The notes under the pieces: model-generated
The model's input: only the letters and a program-made list of their open reading frames with translations
Database searches by the model: none
What the model was told of the DNA's origin: nothing
In this document: piece by piece, positions 62,184-64,000 of the stretch
Layout: each line of letters starts with the position of its first letter
Numbering within the stretch: the stretch's first letter is position 1
Assembly: GCA_015664885.1 (NCBI GenBank)
Contig: DQPL01000064.1
Coordinates: 120,010 to 184,009 of the forward strand
Source: Gemmatimonadota bacterium
GTDB taxonomy: Bacteria; Gemmatimonadota; Gemmatimonadetes; Longimicrobiales; Gaopeijiaceae
Length of the DNA stretch: 64,000 nucleotides
Direction of reading: 5' to 3'
Translations under genes and position numbers: made by a program

Positions 62184-63053
62184 TCAAGGCCCCTTTTTCC
62201 CATCCGCCTGCCATGCGGCGAACGTACCCAGCTCACGGACCACCGCACCGAGCCGCTCAGCTTCCTCTGACGCGCGACCGGCATCCGCAGGATCTGCGTG
62301 AGTGAATTCGAGAATGAAACGATAGGTCCAGGGGGACTCCGCGGGTCGGGACACCACGTGTGTGAGGTCCAAGCCGCGAGTTACGAAAACACCGAGCAGC
62401 TCGTGCAACGAACCCGGGCGGTTGGGGATTTCGGCGACCCATGCGGTCTTGAGCGCTAAGCGATCAACGGCCTGGCTCGAAGCCGACGGCTCGCCAATCG
62501 AGTCCTCGCCCATGCCTTCGCGAGTCACGAGAAAGAATCGCGTCTGGTTGTCCGAACGGTCCTGAAGCTCCGCCTGTAACACGTCCAGGCCGTAGCGCAC
62601 GCCCGCGCCGCGCGACGCGATGGCAGCGACGGTCGGCACCCCCGCGCTCGCGACCGCTCTGGCGGCGCCGGCTGTGTCGTACACGGCCTGCTCCAAAATG
62701 CCAGGGTGCAAGGCGAAAAAGCCTCGACACTGAGAGAGGGCTACGGGGTGGGAGCGCACCTCCTCCAACGACTGCAGCGAAGCGCCCGGAACACCGAGGA
62801 GGCAGTGCCGAATCGGTATCGCGACTTCAGAGACCACCCGGGTAGACCCGCCCGCCAAGGCGTCGTACGCGGCCGCCACGGTGCCCGCCAGCGTATTCTC
62901 TACAGGCAAGACGCCGGCATCCGCCGTGCCTTGCTCGACCGCGAGCACCACGGCGTCGAAGCTCCTACACGGAACTGCTTCGGCCTCGGCCACCAGCTCG
63001 TAGATGGCCTCCTCGCTGAAAGCGCCCAGCTCGCCCTGGAAGCCTACTCGCAC
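62184..63053 (-). CDS. pheA: Prephenate dehydratase
   Basis: A 289-residue enzyme that converts prephenate to phenylpyruvate for phenylalanine synthesis. The N-terminal domain shows RVGFQGELGAFSEEA, DAGVLPVENTLAGTVAAAYDAL, VALSQCRGFFALHP, and the catalytic Thr/Arg/Phe motif NQTRFFLVTREG. The C-terminal ACT domain (IPNRPGSLHELLGVFVTRGLDLTHVVSRPAESPWTYRFILEF) binds phenylalanine for feedback inhibition. I chose the GTG at 63053 because AGGAG lies 6 nt upstream; it overlaps the chorismate mutase stop by 10 nt, so the two are translationally coupled. Monofunctional, unlike the fused E. coli PheA. Confidence 0.95.
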   Translation of the reverse strand: MRVGFQGELGAFSEEAIYELVAEAEAVPCRSFDAVVLAVEQGTADAGVLPVENTLAGTVAAAYDALAGGSTRVVSEVAIPIRHCLLGVPGASLQSLEEVRSHPVALSQCRGFFALHPGILEQAVYDTAGAARAVASAGVPTVAAIASRGAGVRYGLDVLQAELQDRSDNQTRFFLVTREGMGEDSIGEPSASSQAVDRLALKTAWVAEIPNRPGSLHELLGVFVTRGLDLTHVVSRPAESPWTYRFILEFTHADPADAGRASEEAERLGAVVRELGTFAAWQADGKKGP

Positions 63054-63370
63054 GCATGACTCCTGATAACGCCCGCCCGGCAATAGTCGATGACGCTCCA
63101 GATGATCTGGCGTACGCCCTCCTCGGGAATGCCCTCAGCGCGCGCGACCTCGCATGCCCGTCGCACGACTTCAGCTTCGCGGCTGGGATCCAGTGGCAGC
63201 ATACCCGTATTCCGTTTCAGGGTGCCTATTTGCTCCGCGAGCCGCAGTCGTGCGGCCAGGGCTGTCACTAGGTAATTGTCGACTTGATCGATTCGCTCGC
63301 GTAGCGATGTCAGGGGTTCCGGACCAGCCTGCACAATCGGTTCGGATCGCCCCATGGTCTTGGTGTCCAT
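63044..63370 (-). CDS. Chorismate mutase (AroQ type)
   Basis: A 108-residue helical chorismate mutase: LTSLRERIDQVDNYLVTALAARLRLAEQIGTLKR carries the conserved Arg and Lys of the AroQ fold, and the C-terminal helix EGIPEEGVRQIIWSVIDYCRAGVI completes it. It rearranges chorismate to prephenate, the substrate of the next gene, so the two form a natural pair. Start ATG at 63370, 7 nt after GGGAG; ATG at 63355 is an alternative. A strong terminator (63411-63449) lies 41 nt upstream, which suggests attenuation or separates it from the M24 peptidase gene. Confidence 0.93.
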   Translation of the reverse strand: MDTKTMGRSEPIVQAGPEPLTSLRERIDQVDNYLVTALAARLRLAEQIGTLKRNTGMLPLDPSREAEVVRRACEVARAEGIPEEGVRQIIWSVIDYCRAGVIRSHACE

Positions 63371-63410
63371 TTCGTGGCTCCCTATGTGGCAAGAGTTGAA
63401 AAGCTCGGGG

Positions 63411-63449
63411 AAAAAAGAAAGGGCCCTCTCCACGAGTGGGAGAGGGCCC
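63411..63449 (-). terminator. Terminator/attenuator upstream of chorismate mutase
   Basis: On the minus strand: GGGCCCTCTCC (63449-63439), loop of 7 nt, GGAGAGGGCCC (63431-63421), then TTTCTTTTTT. A perfect 11-bp stem with a T-run. Its 5' arm is also complementary to GGGAGAGG at 63513-63506 further upstream, which itself can pair with GGCCTCTCC at 63529-63521, giving competing hairpins. Confidence 0.88.
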
Positions 63450-63505
63450 CGGGCCGAAGCCTCGGATGCTCGGTGTCTACGTCACGGTCAACACGTGCGC
63501 ACACA

Positions 63506-63530
63506 CCTCTCCCGCAAGGTGGAGAGGCCC
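63506..63530 (-). promoter_or_regulatory. Possible antiterminator segments 1 and 2 of a chorismate mutase attenuator
   Basis: GGGCCTCTCC (63530-63521) pairs with GGGAGAGG (63513-63506) as hairpin 1:2; GGGAGAGG can alternatively pair with the 5' arm of the terminator at 63449-63439 (2:3). A 27-codon ORF (63488-63571, MTSIVTHSLAARF on) covers these segments, but it has only one Phe codon, so the sensed signal is unclear. Confidence 0.5.
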
Positions 63531-63640
63531 ATAAATCGGGCGGCAAGCGAATGCGTGACGATGCTGGTCATTGTTCCGAGGACTCGAATTCCTTAGACGC
63601 TGATGCTGGCAGGGCCTGATGTCCTGGTCAAGCCCGACTT

Positions 63641-64000
63641 TTACCTGCCTCCCATGATTCGTTCTATGTCCTCGACCGTACGAGGCGCACCAGCGGAGAG
63701 ATTCTCGTAGCCGTCCTCCGTGACGAGGATCACGTCTTCGATCATGATCGCGATATCCAGATCCGGCGCATACAGCTTCGGTTCGACCGTGAAGACCATG
63801 CCGGCCTCGAGTGGCGTGCTGTAGTCACGCCCGTCGGTCGCCTCCAGACCGACGTGGTGACCGATGTCGCGCACACCAAGACCGGCGGCGGCGGTGTACC
63901 TAGTCAGGCCCTTGCCCTGTGTGAGGTAGTGCGTCGGCGACGGCATCAGCCCCACACGTGGTCGGCGCCCATGCGGTCGATGTCCTCGTTCGCCTCCAGC
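63641..64000 (-). CDS. M24-family aminopeptidase, C-terminal part (cut by window edge)
   Basis: The last 105 or so residues of a creatinase-fold peptidase (Xaa-Pro aminopeptidase type). Seen: GVRDIGHHVGLEATD (metal-site His), LEAGMVFTVEPKLYAPDLDIAIMIEDVILVTEDGYENLS (the two metal-binding Glu in TVEPK and MIEDV). The rest of the gene lies beyond the right edge. The frame upstream of about 63955 reads sensibly only after a shift (EANEDIDRMGADHVWG in another frame, then a stop), so a frameshift may be present near 63950. The chorismate mutase attenuator lies downstream of its stop. Confidence 0.8.
   Translation of the reverse strand, partial: AGGERGHRPHGRRPRVGLMPSPTHYLTQGKGLTRYTAAAGLGVRDIGHHVGLEATDGRDYSTPLEAGMVFTVEPKLYAPDLDIAIMIEDVILVTEDGYENLSAGAPRTVEDIERIMGGR

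Overview
The window is a stretch of chromosome from a GC-rich, Gram-negative, heterotrophic bacterium, most likely Gemmatimonadota (Acidobacteriota is the alternative). The evidence is the gene mix, not a marker gene. It holds many PadR regulators beside relics of ADOP-type permeases (FtsX/MacB-like, usually about 800 residues), TonB-dependent receptors with a carboxypeptidase-like regulatory domain, a GLPGLI protein, a DUF4249 lipoprotein, a VPS10/BNR-repeat protein, secreted M28 and M19 peptidases and PQQ enzymes. I found no rRNA or tRNA gene, CRISPR array, prophage, complete insertion sequence or plasmid origin.

Layout. Positions 1-3.7 kb: an edge-cut exported metallo-beta-lactamase-fold protein, a tiny ORF with an intrinsic terminator, a thioredoxin-like protein and padR beside a ruined ADOP permease. 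3.7-10 kb: a TAT-type metallophosphoesterase, a BtuF-like protein, a ring-cleaving dioxygenase behind a palindromic operator, a broken esterase, greA and an exported epoxide-hydrolase-like enzyme. 10-20 kb: an envelope block with two TonB-dependent receptors, each with a partner gene (DUF4249, GLPGLI), and a PQQ alcohol dehydrogenase lipoprotein with a haem domain. 20-30 kb: head-to-head ADOP fragments, a secreted MetX-like protein, a probable selenoprotein, purE, a large acyl-CoA oxidase, lepB, a PQQ sugar dehydrogenase and three gene remnants. 30-44.5 kb: tyrS, a cupin, DinB, an alkyltransferase-like protein, a CGNR regulator, MoeB-rhodanese, a nonsense-mutated BlaI, a DUF2723 glycosyltransferase, an exported PLP enzyme beside an exported RidA, and a persulfide-dioxygenase-like fusion. 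44.5-57 kb: a VPS10-like protein, an M28 peptidase, an amidohydrolase lipoprotein, another padR/ADOP relic, and two divergent M19 dipeptidases. 57-64 kb: the leu operon (leuA-leuB-leuC-leuD, minus strand), then upstream of it prephenate dehydratase, chorismate mutase and the end of an M24 peptidase.

Three observations stand out. (1) At 22518-22868 an ArsC-family gene reads through an in-frame TGA exactly where the family has the first Cys of its CxxC motif, and a SECIS-like hairpin follows 16 nt later. It is very probably a selenoprotein and would be missed by standard gene callers. (2) leuA is preceded by a Leu-rich leader peptide, an antiterminator segment and a strong terminator, which is a classical attenuator; a similar arrangement of competing hairpins lies before chorismate mutase/pheA. 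(3) ADOP permease genes occur at six loci and none is intact. They carry internal deletions, stops, frameshifts or inverted junctions, while three neighbouring padR genes remain open.

Several other genes (an esterase, a STAS-like gene, blaI) are frameshifted or stopped. Essential genes are intact, so both real decay and local sequencing error should be considered for the single-base lesions.
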